64,000 nt of DNA from Hymenobacter rubidus (GCF_016734815.1 NZ_JAERQF010000008.1:62001-126000); one strand, 5' to 3'; counted from the stretch's first letter, positions 33,481 through 41,924 are shown. The notes: a model not told the origin generated them from the sequence alone. Numbers and translations are program-made.

Positions 33481-33993
33481 ATGCAGATTATCGAGCGCAG
33501 CCGCGTTTTCAACGGCCACTACAAAGTCAACCAGCTAATAGTGCAGGACGGCGACCACCAACTCAAGCGCGAGCAGTTTGCGCCCGGCAAGGCCGTGGCC
33601 GCGCTGGTTTACGACACGGCCCGGCAGGTATACGTCCTCACCCGCCAGTTCCGCATCGGCCCGGAAGCGGAAATTCTGGAAATTGCCGCCGGCATGATTG
33701 ACGGCGACGAAGCCCCCGAAACCGCCGTGCGCCGCGAGATTCACGAGGAGCTGGGCTACGAAATCGACAAGCTGGAAGAAATTGTGTGCATTTGGCCCTC
33801 GCCCGGCACCAGCTCCGAGGAAATCACCGTGTACTACGCCGAGGTGAGCCACCGCCCCGGTGCTGGCGGCGGGCTGGCCGAAGAACACGAGCACATCGAA
33901 ATGGTGGAGCTAAGCTGGGAGGCGCTAATAGCCGAGCCGTTGCGCGATGCGAAGACCTTTATTGCCGTGCAGTGGGTGCGGCTGCGGCGGTAG
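33481..33993 (+). CDS. NUDIX hydrolase, ADP-ribose pyrophosphatase type
   Basis: ATG 33481 gives 170 residues. The NUDIX box is complete: G-x5-E-x7-R-E-x2-E-E-L-G over GMIDGDEAPETAVRREIHEELG. The preceding LEIAAGMID and the following WPSPGTSSE are typical of ADP-ribose/nucleoside-diphosphate-sugar pyrophosphatases. It would hydrolyse ADP-ribose to AMP and ribose phosphate. Its 3' end overlaps the convergent next gene by 35 bases. Confidence 0.88.
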   Translation: MQIIERSRVFNGHYKVNQLIVQDGDHQLKREQFAPGKAVAALVYDTARQVYVLTRQFRIGPEAEILEIAAGMIDGDEAPETAVRREIHEELGYEIDKLEEIVCIWPSPGTSSEEITVYYAEVSHRPGAGGGLAEEHEHIEMVELSWEALIAEPLRDAKTFIAVQWVRLRR

Positions 33994-35107
33994 GAGCACC
34001 GTGCCACGGCGTCATCGTCTCGGCGTGGAGCAGCAGTGCCTCCGCCAGCGGGCTGACGGATAAATCCACGAAACGCACGCGGTAGTGCAGTTCCTCCGGC
34101 GTTTCTACCTCGCGGCTGCCGAAACGGATGACGCGGCGCAGGCGCTGGGCGTTGCGCCAGTCGCCCAGGGCCACGGCGTTGCCGAAGGCGAAAGCGTTGG
34201 CTGGGATGCTGTAGCCCAGAATCAGCGGGCCGCTGTCGACGTCGCCTGCGCTGGTTTCGTAGCTGCCGGCCCGCTCGTGGTAGAGGCGAATGGCGCCGAA
34301 ATTGGTGCTGAACTGCTCTTGGTAGCGCTGGTATTGTTCGGCGGCGTAGGCCGGGGCAAAGCGGCAAAGGAAGAAAATGCTCCAGCCCAGGTGGGAGCCG
34401 CGCGGTTCTTCCGCTTCCTGGTGGCGGGTGGCGGGCTTGGAGAGCAGTAGGCCTGTTTTGGGGTCGGTGAGGTGCTGGCGAGCGTAAGCAACCCATTGCT
34501 GGCAAAAGGCCCGGTAAGGACTGCCAGTCAGTTCGCTGTGGAGTTGCAGCGAGGCCAGGGCCACGGTATTATCGGGTATCCACACGCCGCCGGGGTAAGA
34601 TGCCAGGCAGTGGTTGGGTGCGGTGGCGAGCTGGCGGTGCAGGGTGGCGGAGAGAGAATCGTGCAGGGCCCGGTAAGGCGATGCGGAGTCAAGCAGACGG
34701 TGGCAACCCAGCATCAGGTTGAGGTGGCCGAGGTAGAGCACCGAGGTTATCGAGTCGGCTTCAATAGCCGCGTTTGGGTTGCGAAATGCCCTGGCACCGC
34801 TGCCCGCCAGCATTTTGCCAATGGCCAGCTGGGTGTAATGCGCAGCTTCGGGCCGGAAGGTACTATCCAACTGCGCCATGTTCGTGAAAGCATACACCGC
34901 ATACGACAGCGAAAACAGGGACCATTCGGCATTCCCCAACGCCGTCAATTCCGAGGCTTCCGCTTCTGGCGTCCGAATGATGCGTTCCAGGTAATGAGCT
35001 TTTCGGCGCAGTGCTGCTGGGTTGGGATAATGGTAAGTGGGCCAGCTCAGGGCCACCCATAGCCCCAGCAGCAAGCCACTGAAAACGAGGAAAAAGGTAC
35101 GCTTCAC
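33959..35107 (-). CDS. Membrane-anchored helical-barrel protein of unknown function
   Basis: The 382-residue protein starts at GTG 35107 with a single N-terminal membrane segment (FFLVFSGLLLGLWVALSW), then a large extracytoplasmic domain rich in helices. Repeated aromatic and polar blocks (GNAEWSLFSLSYAVYAF, PGGVWIPDNTVALASL, HLGWSIFFLCRFAP, SAGDVDSGPLILGYS) look like an alpha/alpha barrel. They resemble the linalool dehydratase/isomerase-like fold in general layout. That resemblance is from memory and I do not assign a reaction. Its end overlaps the NUDIX gene by 35 bases. Confidence 0.65.
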   Translation of the reverse strand: MKRTFFLVFSGLLLGLWVALSWPTYHYPNPAALRRKAHYLERIIRTPEAEASELTALGNAEWSLFSLSYAVYAFTNMAQLDSTFRPEAAHYTQLAIGKMLAGSGARAFRNPNAAIEADSITSVLYLGHLNLMLGCHRLLDSASPYRALHDSLSATLHRQLATAPNHCLASYPGGVWIPDNTVALASLQLHSELTGSPYRAFCQQWVAYARQHLTDPKTGLLLSKPATRHQEAEEPRGSHLGWSIFFLCRFAPAYAAEQYQRYQEQFSTNFGAIRLYHERAGSYETSAGDVDSGPLILGYSIPANAFAFGNAVALGDWRNAQRLRRVIRFGSREVETPEELHYRVRFVDLSVSPLAEALLLHAETMTPWHGAPTAAAAPTARQ

Positions 35108-35173
35108 GCAGTTTCAGCTTGGATAAAGAGCATAGGTGCCGGGCGGCGAAATCCGGCGCTTCCAAAAAACAAA

Positions 35174-35221
35174 ACCCCAGCGGGGCGACCATTCATCGGA
35201 TGAGTGCCGCCCCGCTGGGGT
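35174..35221 (-). terminator. Intrinsic terminator
   Basis: ACCCCAGCGGGGCG at 35174-35187 pairs with 35208-35221. On the minus strand the stem is followed by a T-rich tract (TTTTGTTTTTT). It ends the transcript of the gene at 35242. Confidence 0.8.
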
Positions 35222-35241
35222 CAATGAGCTGCCCATCGAAA

Positions 35242-35829
35242 TTATTCCGCTGTGGCCGCCGGCAGCGCCAGGGTGTAATCAAACGTCTGATACAGCTTGG
35301 CGTCGCGGATGCTTACGTTCAACTCCTGAGGCTCCATTTTGGGGAACGGAATGACGGCTTTGGCCTGGTAGAGGTCGCGGCCGAAGAAACGGCCGGTGCC
35401 GTGGGGCGGCGTGTGGGCGAAAATTTCCTTGCCGGTTTTGTCGGTGACGGTAAGGGTCAGGTTGCCCAAATCAGCATTTTTAGGGCCCTGGCGGTGAATG
35501 GTGACCACCAAGGCACCGCCCGCTGGAATGGCCGCTACCCGGCGCTGGTAGGTGGTGTCGGCCCAGTCGTGCAGCTTCTTGAGGGCACTGATTTCGGTGA
35601 GCATGTCGGCGTAGGAACGGTAGCCGAGGCGAGTGAAGGAGCCGTCGACATCCTGCTCTTCGTCGGTGTTTTTGGTTACGTTCTGCACGTAGGGCGACTC
35701 CGAATCCCTTTGGGCGAAGGTGTAGCGCTTGCGGCCTTTGGCGGCTTTGCCGGTGGGCTGGGCCAGGGCAGTGCCGGCGCACAGGCCCAGCAAGGCCAGC
35801 ACGAGAAAATGACGGGTCAGAAAAAGCAT
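35242..35829 (-). CDS. Secreted protein of unknown function (195 aa)
   Basis: ATG 35829 opens a clear signal peptide (FLVLALLGLCAGTALAQ). An in-frame upstream start at 36033 would place 68 odd residues before the signal and is rejected. The mature protein is about 170 residues. A Lys/Arg-rich start precedes a helical stretch (YADMLTEISALKKLHDWADTTYQRR). A beta-rich half follows with ALVVTIHRQGP and LTLTVTDKTGKEIF, reminiscent of a small beta-sandwich. I do not recognise a family. It is a monocistronic unit with its own terminator. Confidence 0.7.
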   Translation of the reverse strand: MLFLTRHFLVLALLGLCAGTALAQPTGKAAKGRKRYTFAQRDSESPYVQNVTKNTDEEQDVDGSFTRLGYRSYADMLTEISALKKLHDWADTTYQRRVAAIPAGGALVVTIHRQGPKNADLGNLTLTVTDKTGKEIFAHTPPHGTGRFFGRDLYQAKAVIPFPKMEPQELNVSIRDAKLYQTFDYTLALPAATAE

Positions 35830-36053
35830 GTTGGGGAAGGTAGCGGGCTTGCTATACGGGACGGGAAAGAAAATAAATTCGGGCCGACAAAGTAACGGGG
35901 TACGGCCCAAAGTAACGGAAGTGCCGGGTACTGAAATTGGACTGCATGGCGGTGGCGCAACTTGACGTAAGGGTAATGCGACCGTAATCAAGCCATAATG
36001 GGAAAGCTTGAACTTTGAAAGCAGGATTTTCACTGGGTCTAACCTTTTCCGCC

Positions 36054-36287
36054 ATGTATTTCCCGACCTTGATTTTGGGGCTGCGCCGCCTGGGGCGCTG
36101 GCTCGTCTACGAGTTGTTTCAGTTGGCGCTGTGGGCGGCGTTTGGGCTGCACACGCTGGGGAGTTTACGGTCGGCGTTTGGGGGCGGGGGCGTGCTGGCC
36201 GGGCGGCACGGCGGACCGGCCATCCGGCCGCGCCGCAGTGCCGGGACCGCGCGGGGCGGCCGGTTCACCCAAGCCGCTGCCGCGTGA
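36054..36287 (+). CDS. Possible small membrane protein coupled to the metallophosphoesterase
   Basis: ATG 36054 opens a 77-codon frame with a hydrophobic first half (LVYELFQLALWAAFGLHTLG) and a Gly/Arg-rich second half. Codon third positions are GC-rich, as in the true genes here. Its TGA stop (36285-36287) overlaps the GTG start of the next gene as GTGA, a classic translational-coupling arrangement. An ATG at 36015 is an alternative start. It could also be only a leader, so confidence is moderate. Confidence 0.4.
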   Translation: MYFPTLILGLRRLGRWLVYELFQLALWAAFGLHTLGSLRSAFGGGGVLAGRHGGPAIRPRRSAGTARGGRFTQAAAA

Positions 36288-37204
36288 AGAGCGCGCCCAT
36301 TGCCTTGAACGAAAGCGAAATAAGTGCCCTGCGCGTCCGGTCCCGTCGCAAGCGCCGGGTGCAGGTGGCCGTTATCAGCGACGTGCACCTGGGCACCTAC
36401 GGCTGCCACGCCACCGAGCTGCTGCGCTACCTCAAAAGCATCCGGCCGCAGGTGCTGGTGCTCAACGGCGACATTGTGGACATTTGGCAGTTTAGCAAAA
36501 ACTACTGGCCGCCGGCCCACATGCGGGCGGTGCGCTACCTGGCCGGTTTGGCCGCCAAGGGCGTCAAAATTCACTACCTGACCGGCAACCACGACGAGCT
36601 GCTGCGCAAATTCGCCGGCCTGAAGCTGGGCAATTTTCGCCTTGCAAACAAGCTGGTGCTCGACCTGCCCCACGGCCGCACCTGGCTGTTTCACGGCGAT
36701 GTGTTCGACGTGACCATGCGGCACTCGCGCTGGCTGGCCAAGCTCGGCGGCCACGGCTACGACTTGCTGATATTGATAAACCGCTTTGTGAACTACGTGC
36801 TGGCCAAAGGCGGCCGGCCCCGCGTGGCCCTGAGCAAGCTGGTGAAAGAGCGGGTGAAAACGGCCGTGGCCGCCGTGAGCAACTTCGAGGCAACGGCCGC
36901 CGCCATTGCCGCCGACGAAGGCTACCGCTATGTGGCTTGCGGGCACATTCACCAGCCCGAAATCAAAACCCTGAACACCGAAAAAGGGGAGGTGACTTAC
37001 CTGAATTCCGGCGATTGGGTGGAGAATTTAACGGCCTTGGAATACACGCCCGCAGCCGGCTGGCAGCTTTACTATTATAACGACGACCCGGCCATGCAGC
37101 AAACGGCCGAAACGGAAGCCGCCGATGCGGCCGAAGCACTCGCCGACGCCGACCCGGCCGCGCTGCTGGAGGGATTATTAGCCGAGTTTAAGATGAAGGC
37201 GTAA
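36284..37204 (+). CDS. Metallophosphoesterase, UDP-2,3-diacylglucosamine diphosphatase-like
   Basis: GTG 36284 gives 306 residues. The five calcineurin-type metal motifs are intact: SDVHLGTYGC, NGDIVDIW, TGNHDELL, HGDVFD and CGHIHQPE. The order and spacing match LpxH-like enzymes, and Bacteroidota homologues beside glycosyltransferases are usually annotated as UDP-2,3-diacylglucosamine diphosphatases of lipid A synthesis. The C-terminal 30 residues are an acidic Ala-rich tail. The GTG overlaps the stop of the small upstream frame. A terminator-like hairpin separates it from the glycosyltransferase. Confidence 0.82.
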   Translation: MKSAPIALNESEISALRVRSRRKRRVQVAVISDVHLGTYGCHATELLRYLKSIRPQVLVLNGDIVDIWQFSKNYWPPAHMRAVRYLAGLAAKGVKIHYLTGNHDELLRKFAGLKLGNFRLANKLVLDLPHGRTWLFHGDVFDVTMRHSRWLAKLGGHGYDLLILINRFVNYVLAKGGRPRVALSKLVKERVKTAVAAVSNFEATAAAIAADEGYRYVACGHIHQPEIKTLNTEKGEVTYLNSGDWVENLTALEYTPAAGWQLYYYNDDPAMQQTAETEAADAAEALADADPAALLEGLLAEFKMKA

Positions 37205-37220
37205 GCAGTTACTATTACGA

Positions 37221-37260
37221 AAGAACGTCCTGCTGACCGCAGGCGAAGCAGGACGTTCTT
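37221..37260 (+). terminator. 14-bp hairpin, mini REP-like
   Basis: AAGAACGTCCTGCT at 37221-37234 pairs exactly with 37247-37260, with a 12-base loop. The sequence resembles a shortened REP-like core (GTCCTGCTGA...GCAGGAC). It starts 17 bases past the metallophosphoesterase stop. Confidence 0.6.
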
Positions 37261-37285
37261 GCAATTCAATTCAGATTTCCATTAG

Positions 37286-38317
37286 ATGGCCCGCATACTT
37301 TACGCCATTCAGGGCACCGGCAATGGCCACCTCAGCCGCGCCCTCGACGTGGTGCCCCTGCTGCAGAGCCGCTGCGACCGGCTGGATGTGCTGGTGAGCG
37401 GCCCGCCCGCCGACCTGCCGCTGCCCTTTGCGGTGAAATACAAGGCGCAGGGCATGGGCTTTGTGTTCGGCAAAAAGGGCGGCATCAACTTCGTGAAGAC
37501 GTTTGTGCAGTTCAATTCGGCCAAGTTCCTGCACGAGGTGCGGCACCTGCCGGTGGAAGACTACGACCTGGTCATCAGCGACTTCGAGCCGGTGAGCAGC
37601 TGGGCCTGCAAGTTGCGCCACGTGCCTTGCGTGGCCCTCAGCCACCAAAGCGCCGTGCTGCACCCCGCCGCCCCGCGGCCCGACAAGGAAGACCCTGCCG
37701 GCCGGGCCGTTCTCAAACACTATGCGCCCAGCACGGCGCAGTACGGCTTTCATTTCCAGCGCTATGCTCCGGAAATTTTCACGCCTGTGATTCGGCAGCA
37801 GGTGCGCGAGCTGAGCCCCACCAACGAGGGCCACTACACGGTGTACCTGCCGGCCTACGAGGAGGAAATTCTGGTGGAACGGTTGCAGCATTTGAGCCGT
37901 AGCATTCGCTGGGAGGTGTTCAGCAAGCACAGCCACGAGGCCGCCAAATACGGCAACGTGCGCGTATGGCCCGTGAGCGGCCCCGACTTTCTCGACAGCC
38001 TGTCCCGCGCGGCCGGGGTGCTTTGTGGGGCGGGTTTCGAAACGCCCGCCGAAGCGCTTTACCTCGGCAAAAAGCTGCTCGTGATGCCCATGAAGCAGCA
38101 ATACGAACAGCAATGCAACGCCGCCGCACTGGCCAAAATGGGCGTGCCCGTCATCAAAAATTTTAAAGACAAGAACCTCGACAAAGTAGACCAGTGGCTG
38201 AATAACGCCGAAATCGTGCCCGTGAATTATCCTGACCAAACGGCCGCCGTAATTGATAAGCTGCTGCGGGAGCAATTGCAGCAGAATAGCGTTAGGACAG
38301 CCAAGCGCCATCATTAG
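37286..38317 (+). CDS. GT-B fold glycosyltransferase
   Basis: The 343-residue protein starts at ATG 37286 with RILYAIQGTGNGHLSRAL, the glycine-rich N-terminal loop of MurG-like/UDP-dependent GT-B enzymes. The C-terminal donor-binding half has the pattern GVLCGAGFETPAEALYLGKKLLVMPMKQQYEQ, with the Glu in the sugar-nucleotide loop. It would transfer a sugar from a nucleotide donor to a lipid or envelope acceptor at the cytoplasmic membrane. The acceptor is not known. It is on the same strand as the lipid A-type phosphoesterase, suggesting envelope glycolipid work. Confidence 0.85.
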   Translation: MARILYAIQGTGNGHLSRALDVVPLLQSRCDRLDVLVSGPPADLPLPFAVKYKAQGMGFVFGKKGGINFVKTFVQFNSAKFLHEVRHLPVEDYDLVISDFEPVSSWACKLRHVPCVALSHQSAVLHPAAPRPDKEDPAGRAVLKHYAPSTAQYGFHFQRYAPEIFTPVIRQQVRELSPTNEGHYTVYLPAYEEEILVERLQHLSRSIRWEVFSKHSHEAAKYGNVRVWPVSGPDFLDSLSRAAGVLCGAGFETPAEALYLGKKLLVMPMKQQYEQQCNAAALAKMGVPVIKNFKDKNLDKVDQWLNNAEIVPVNYPDQTAAVIDKLLREQLQQNSVRTAKRHH

Positions 38318-38363
38318 AACGTCAATTGCAGCCTTCATCCATTAGAAACCCCGCGCCCCGCGC

Positions 38364-39833
38364 ATGATTGAGCTACCTCCCCGCTACGATGAACCCCTGC
38401 CGGCGGCTTTTTTTCCGGCATCTGCTCCGGCAGCATTTTCCCGTACCGATTTTGGTTCGGACTTCCATTGGGGAGCTTCTGCTGCGGCTTACCAAACCGA
38501 AGGCGCCTGGCAGCACCAGGGCAAGGGCCCCAGCATCTGGGACGATTTTACGCGCCGCAAGGGCGCCATCCGGCGCAACGAGCACGGCCGGGTGGCCGCC
38601 GATTTTTACAACCGCTACGAAACCGATTTGGACCTGGCCAGCGGTTTGGGTCTGACGGATTTTCGCTTTTCCGCCGCGTGGTCGCGGGTGCTGCCCGAGG
38701 GCGTGGGCGCGGTCAATCGCCGGGGGCTTGACTTCTACGACCGGCTGGTGGATGCCTGCCTGGAGCGCGACCTGCGCCCCATGCTCACGCTCTACCACTG
38801 GGACCTGCCCAGTGCCCTGCAAGCCAGGGGCGGCTGGACCAACCGCAGCATCGTGGGCTGGTTTTCGGAGTATGCCCAACTCATGGCCCGCCGCCTCGGC
38901 GACCGGGTGCCGCACTGGGCCGTGCTCAACGAGCCCATGGTCTTTGTGGGCGCCGGGCACTTGCTGGGCATTCATGCGCCCGGCCGGCGGCACCTGGGGG
39001 CCTTTCTGGCGGCGGCCCACCACGCCACGCTGGCCCAGGCCGAAGGCGGCCGCGCCCTGCGCGCCCTGCTCCCCAATGCGGCCCGGATTGGCACCACGTT
39101 TTCGTGCTCATACGTCATGCCCCACCGCCCCGGCAACCGCTTCGACGAAGCCGCCACCCGCCGCGCCGACGCCCTGCTGAACCGCTTTTTTGTGGAGCCC
39201 ACCCTCGGCCTGGGCTACCCCACGGCCGAACTGCCCGCCCTGCGCTGGCTGCTGGAGCGCTACCAAAAGCCCGGCGACGAACAGCGCATGGCCTTCGATT
39301 TTGACTTCTGGGGCATTCAGAACTACACCCGCGAGGTGGTGAAATTTTCGCCCTGGCTGCCGCTGCAATGGGCCGCCCTGGTGCCGGCCAAGCAGCGCGG
39401 CGTGCCCTACACCGACATGGGCTGGGAGGTGTATCCGGAATCGATTTACCAAATGTTGAAACAGTATGGAGCCTATCCAAATGCGCCAAAACTGCTGATA
39501 ACGGAAAGTGGCTCAGCGTTCCCGGATGTGGTAGCGGAGGGGCGGGTGCACGACGCCGCGCGCCGCGCCTACCTGCAGGCCGCCATTGGGCAGGTGCTGC
39601 GGGCCAAGCGTGAGGGCGTGGACGTGGGCGGCTATTTCGCCTGGAGTCTAACCGATAATTTCGAATGGGCCGAGGGCTACGGCCCGCGCTTCGGCCTCAT
39701 CCACGTCGATTACGAGACGCAGGAGCGGATTTTGAAGGACTCAGGGCGCTGGTATAAGAAATTCCTAAGCGGTGCGGCAGTGGTCAATAGCGCGGAAGTG
39801 GCATTGCGCACTGGCGCAAATACGGTGCAGTAA
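38364..39833 (+). CDS. GH1 family beta-glucosidase
   Basis: The 489-residue protein starts at ATG 38364 and lacks a signal peptide, so it is cytoplasmic or periplasm-independent. The GH1 N-terminal signature is DFHWGASAAAYQTEGAW. The acid/base Glu190 is in VLNEPMVF and the nucleophile Glu381 in LLITESGSAF. The aglycone-site region YFAWSLTDNFEWAEGY is intact. It would release terminal glucose from short beta-glucosides, which fits downstream processing of products made by the GH30/GH5 locus 8 kb upstream. Confidence 0.93.
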   Translation: MIELPPRYDEPLPAAFFPASAPAAFSRTDFGSDFHWGASAAAYQTEGAWQHQGKGPSIWDDFTRRKGAIRRNEHGRVAADFYNRYETDLDLASGLGLTDFRFSAAWSRVLPEGVGAVNRRGLDFYDRLVDACLERDLRPMLTLYHWDLPSALQARGGWTNRSIVGWFSEYAQLMARRLGDRVPHWAVLNEPMVFVGAGHLLGIHAPGRRHLGAFLAAAHHATLAQAEGGRALRALLPNAARIGTTFSCSYVMPHRPGNRFDEAATRRADALLNRFFVEPTLGLGYPTAELPALRWLLERYQKPGDEQRMAFDFDFWGIQNYTREVVKFSPWLPLQWAALVPAKQRGVPYTDMGWEVYPESIYQMLKQYGAYPNAPKLLITESGSAFPDVVAEGRVHDAARRAYLQAAIGQVLRAKREGVDVGGYFAWSLTDNFEWAEGYGPRFGLIHVDYETQERILKDSGRWYKKFLSGAAVVNSAEVALRTGANTVQ

Positions 39834-39878
39834 GCCTGGCCATCATGCCGAGCGCTGCCGAGGCATGACTGGCGGAAA

Positions 39879-39904
39879 GCGCGGACTTGCAGAGTCCACG
39901 CTAC
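39879..39904. repeat. Short dispersed repeat (GGACT...AGTCC family), copy 1
   Basis: The 26 bases include GCGGACTTGCAGAGTCC and then ACGCTAC. Read in reverse they match the element at 45073-45096 in the broken pnkp gene. It sits in the 72-base gap between two convergent genes, next to a small CATGCC/GGCATG hairpin (39844-39867). Confidence 0.6.
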
Positions 39905-39905
39905 A

Positions 39906-40577
39906 TCACAGCAGCATATCGCGGCAGCTCAGAAACTTCTCAACCAACTGCTCTGGCCGCTGCTCGTCAAATTCCTCAAAGCCCAGCACGAAGGCCGGCG
40001 CGGGCTGCACGAATTTGATGGCCTTGTTCACCGCTTCCAAGTAGGCGCTGATGCGGTTTTTGCTGCCTTCAGCGGCGGCAAACACGGCATCCCAGCGCAA
40101 TGCCTCCGGGTCTTTGCGCACCAGAAACGGAATGACGAAAGGCACAAAGCGTCCGAAAATCGGGTTTTCGTCGGTAGTCAGGCGGGTATCGGGCCAAATG
40201 TGAAATTCGGCGAACGAGACGGGCGGCACTACCACGAAAGAAGTCTTTTCAACGGTCATTTCCGCGAATAACTCCAAGCGGTTGGGCTGGGTGTAGAACT
40301 GGGCGTAGGCCGCATACCACACCGTCACCCCCACTTGGTTCACCAGCTGGTAGGGATGGAACGTGCTGGCAATGCCCAGTCCGCCGTGGTTGCCGATGAC
40401 GAGGTTATACAATTCGCCAAACTTCGCTAAATCAGTAGATTGCTGGTAGGGGTAATTGGTGAGGCCATAGAGATAAAAGCTGGCGAAGTCATTGAGGGAA
40501 GGGCCGGTAGGCGCGGCGGGAGGGGTGGTATCGGACAAAACAGAGTTGGCCGGTGAAAATTGGTGCGGCTGGGACAA
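39906..40577 (-). CDS. Conserved hypothetical protein (223 aa)
   Basis: The only sensible start is TTG 40577, as no ATG or GTG lies between the upstream stop and the conserved part. The product is soluble, with no signal and no obvious motif. Aromatic blocks such as SFYLYGLTNYPYQ and VTVWYAAYAQFY suggest a globular alpha/beta domain. The last 50 residues are acidic. I do not recognise it. It is the first gene of the accessory island and lies 43 bases from the next minus-strand gene. Confidence 0.6.
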   Translation of the reverse strand: MSQPHQFSPANSVLSDTTPPAAPTGPSLNDFASFYLYGLTNYPYQQSTDLAKFGELYNLVIGNHGGLGIASTFHPYQLVNQVGVTVWYAAYAQFYTQPNRLELFAEMTVEKTSFVVVPPVSFAEFHIWPDTRLTTDENPIFGRFVPFVIPFLVRKDPEALRWDAVFAAAEGSKNRISAYLEAVNKAIKFVQPAPAFVLGFEEFDEQRPEQLVEKFLSCRDMLL

Positions 40578-40620
40578 ATTTCGGGAAAGTACTCGTTTGC
40601 AGCGCTGTCAGGCACGTAAA

Positions 40621-41385
40621 TCACGAAATCCAAAGCTCTTCCGCTTGTTTGATATGCCAATTGCCGTTGGTTTTTTCCACCAGTAAAATCTCTCCAAAAC
40701 CACACTTGCTTCCACAACTCATATCGTACCGAAGTAATGCTTTGGTTTGCGTTGCGTTGAATACAATTTTCGAAAAGCGAACGGTAGTACGCTCCCAATT
40801 AAATCGCCTTTTGCTAGTTGAGGGGCGTGAAATAATTTTTGCCGTGCAAAGTTGAAAATCAGTTGGTAAAATATCCGATTGCAGGGCATTGAGTTGATGA
40901 ATAGCGTCAGCGGTGTCACTCCGAACAACCTGAGAAAACAGCAAATTTATTCGGATATTTAGTTGAGAAAATGCGTCAGGGCTTTCTGTAGCTTGGGATG
41001 CTGGGGGCAAGGTGAAGGGATGAATTCCTCGACGCAAATCCGTATCCAGATAAATTGTCTTAAATCGTGCACTGTCACCGAAAAGCCGGTTCTGCTGAAC
41101 TGCCTCTAATTCTTTTCGAACTGTCTCATATCGCCTGAATTCCTCAGTGCCGAGCTTAAAATCGGAACCTTGCGGAAACTGTAATTGGATTGCCTCCCGG
41201 ATTTGCTCGTTGGCGCTATCAGGCAAATAGCTGCTGTAGAAACGCTGCTCAATTAGCTCGGTCAGCACTTGGTTATAAAGCCGCTTCTTCGGGTCGGTAT
41301 GCGTGCAGGGGCATTCCCTAAAGCTGGGCGGCTGTGGCTTGGCGCACATCGTGAGCAGCAGGAGCAAAAGGAAAAGTGGTTTCAT
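40621..41385 (-). CDS. Putative lipoprotein of unknown function (254 aa)
   Basis: ATG 41385 opens a lipoprotein signal of eight leucines ending LLTMC. An in-frame upstream start at 41502 precedes the signal and is rejected. The mature protein has CPC and later SCGSKCGFGE cysteine motifs, charged helices in the middle (TELIEQRFYSSYL, RRYETVRKELEAVQQ) and a beta-rich C-terminus ending NWHIKQAEELWI. Base composition is visibly lower in GC than the chromosomal genes, consistent with transfer. I do not recognise the family. Confidence 0.65.
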   Translation of the reverse strand: MKPLFLLLLLLTMCAKPQPPSFRECPCTHTDPKKRLYNQVLTELIEQRFYSSYLPDSANEQIREAIQLQFPQGSDFKLGTEEFRRYETVRKELEAVQQNRLFGDSARFKTIYLDTDLRRGIHPFTLPPASQATESPDAFSQLNIRINLLFSQVVRSDTADAIHQLNALQSDILPTDFQLCTAKIISRPSTSKRRFNWERTTVRFSKIVFNATQTKALLRYDMSCGSKCGFGEILLVEKTNGNWHIKQAEELWIS

Positions 41386-41479
41386 AGGAAGTTCAGGGTT
41401 TCTGAGCGGCAAGAGAAGCTTATGTAGCTTGCCGAAACTTGTGCGCTGCCTCCCAACGCTGCGCAATCCGTAATAGTCT

Positions 41480-41573
41480 ATGCTCCTCACCATCTCCACC
41501 ACCTACCAGCCCGCTACCGACCTGGGCTACCTGCTGCACAAGAACCCGGCGCGCCTGCAGAGCATCGAAGTAG
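41480..41573 (+). pseudogene. hen1: Truncated 5' end of hen1 (RNA 3'-terminal ribose methyltransferase)
   Basis: From ATG 41480 the frame reads MLLTISTTYQPATDLGYLLH, then KNPARLQSIEV. This is the characteristic N-terminus of bacterial Hen1, with the ATDLGYLLHK signature. A full gene would continue for over 400 codons to a methyltransferase domain. Here it breaks off after about 31 codons and joins a fragment of pnkp in another frame. Hen1 protects repaired RNA by 2'-O-methylating the 3' terminal ribose before Pnkp seals it. The fragment is too short for any activity. Confidence 0.75.
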
Positions 41574-41707
41574 CCTCAAGGTCCCCGAACTCTCCCTTAT
41601 CCTCCTCATTGGCAGCACGGGCGCGGGCAAATCCACGTTTGCGCGGCGCCTGTTCAAGCCCACGGAAATCGTGTTGTCGGATGCCTGCCGGGACCTGGTG
41701 GCCGACG
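41574..41707 (+). pseudogene. pnkp: 5' fragment of pnkp (kinase P-loop region), duplicate
   Basis: These 134 bases align without gaps with 43632-43765, the start of the longer pnkp copy, with about eight differences, mostly silent. They encode the kinase N-terminus including GSTGAGKST and the early SDACRDLVAD. The fragment directly follows the hen1 remnant, preserving the gene order hen1-pnkp of functional cassettes but with both genes cut. It breaks off at 41707 in unrelated sequence. Confidence 0.8.
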
Positions 41708-41762
41708 GAACCGGGCGCGGTCGGCTCCTTGTTTCTACCTTGCCGCTCTAAATCATGCGCCC

Positions 41763-41924
41763 ATGAAGCCTACTATACCCACTGCCCGCCAAGCCGCCAA
41801 GCGCCAGCAAATTGCCGAAGCCATGCGTGCCTCGTTCCGTATCGAGGGCATCCAGGTATCGGCCGAGCAGGCGCAGGCCGCCTTGCGCAAGGTGGAAGCT
41901 AGCCTGGGGAAAGCGTCCGCATAA
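41763..41924 (+). CDS. VbhA-like antitoxin of Fic protein (53 aa)
   Basis: ATG 41763 encodes a 53-residue helical protein with an RQQIAEAMRASFRIEGIQ segment. The SFRIEG core fits the Fic-inhibitory motif (S/T)xxxE(G/N): in VbhA-type antitoxins its Glu blocks ATP binding by Fic. The flanking residues also follow the VbhA pattern, with a charged helix before and an AxxxLRKVEASL helix after. It overlaps the Fic gene tail-to-tail by 26 bases on the opposite strand. Canonical vbhA lies upstream of its toxin in one operon, so this convergent arrangement is unusual. The start codon is not preceded by a strong RBS. Confidence 0.72.
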   Translation: MKPTIPTARQAAKRQQIAEAMRASFRIEGIQVSAEQAQAALRKVEASLGKASA

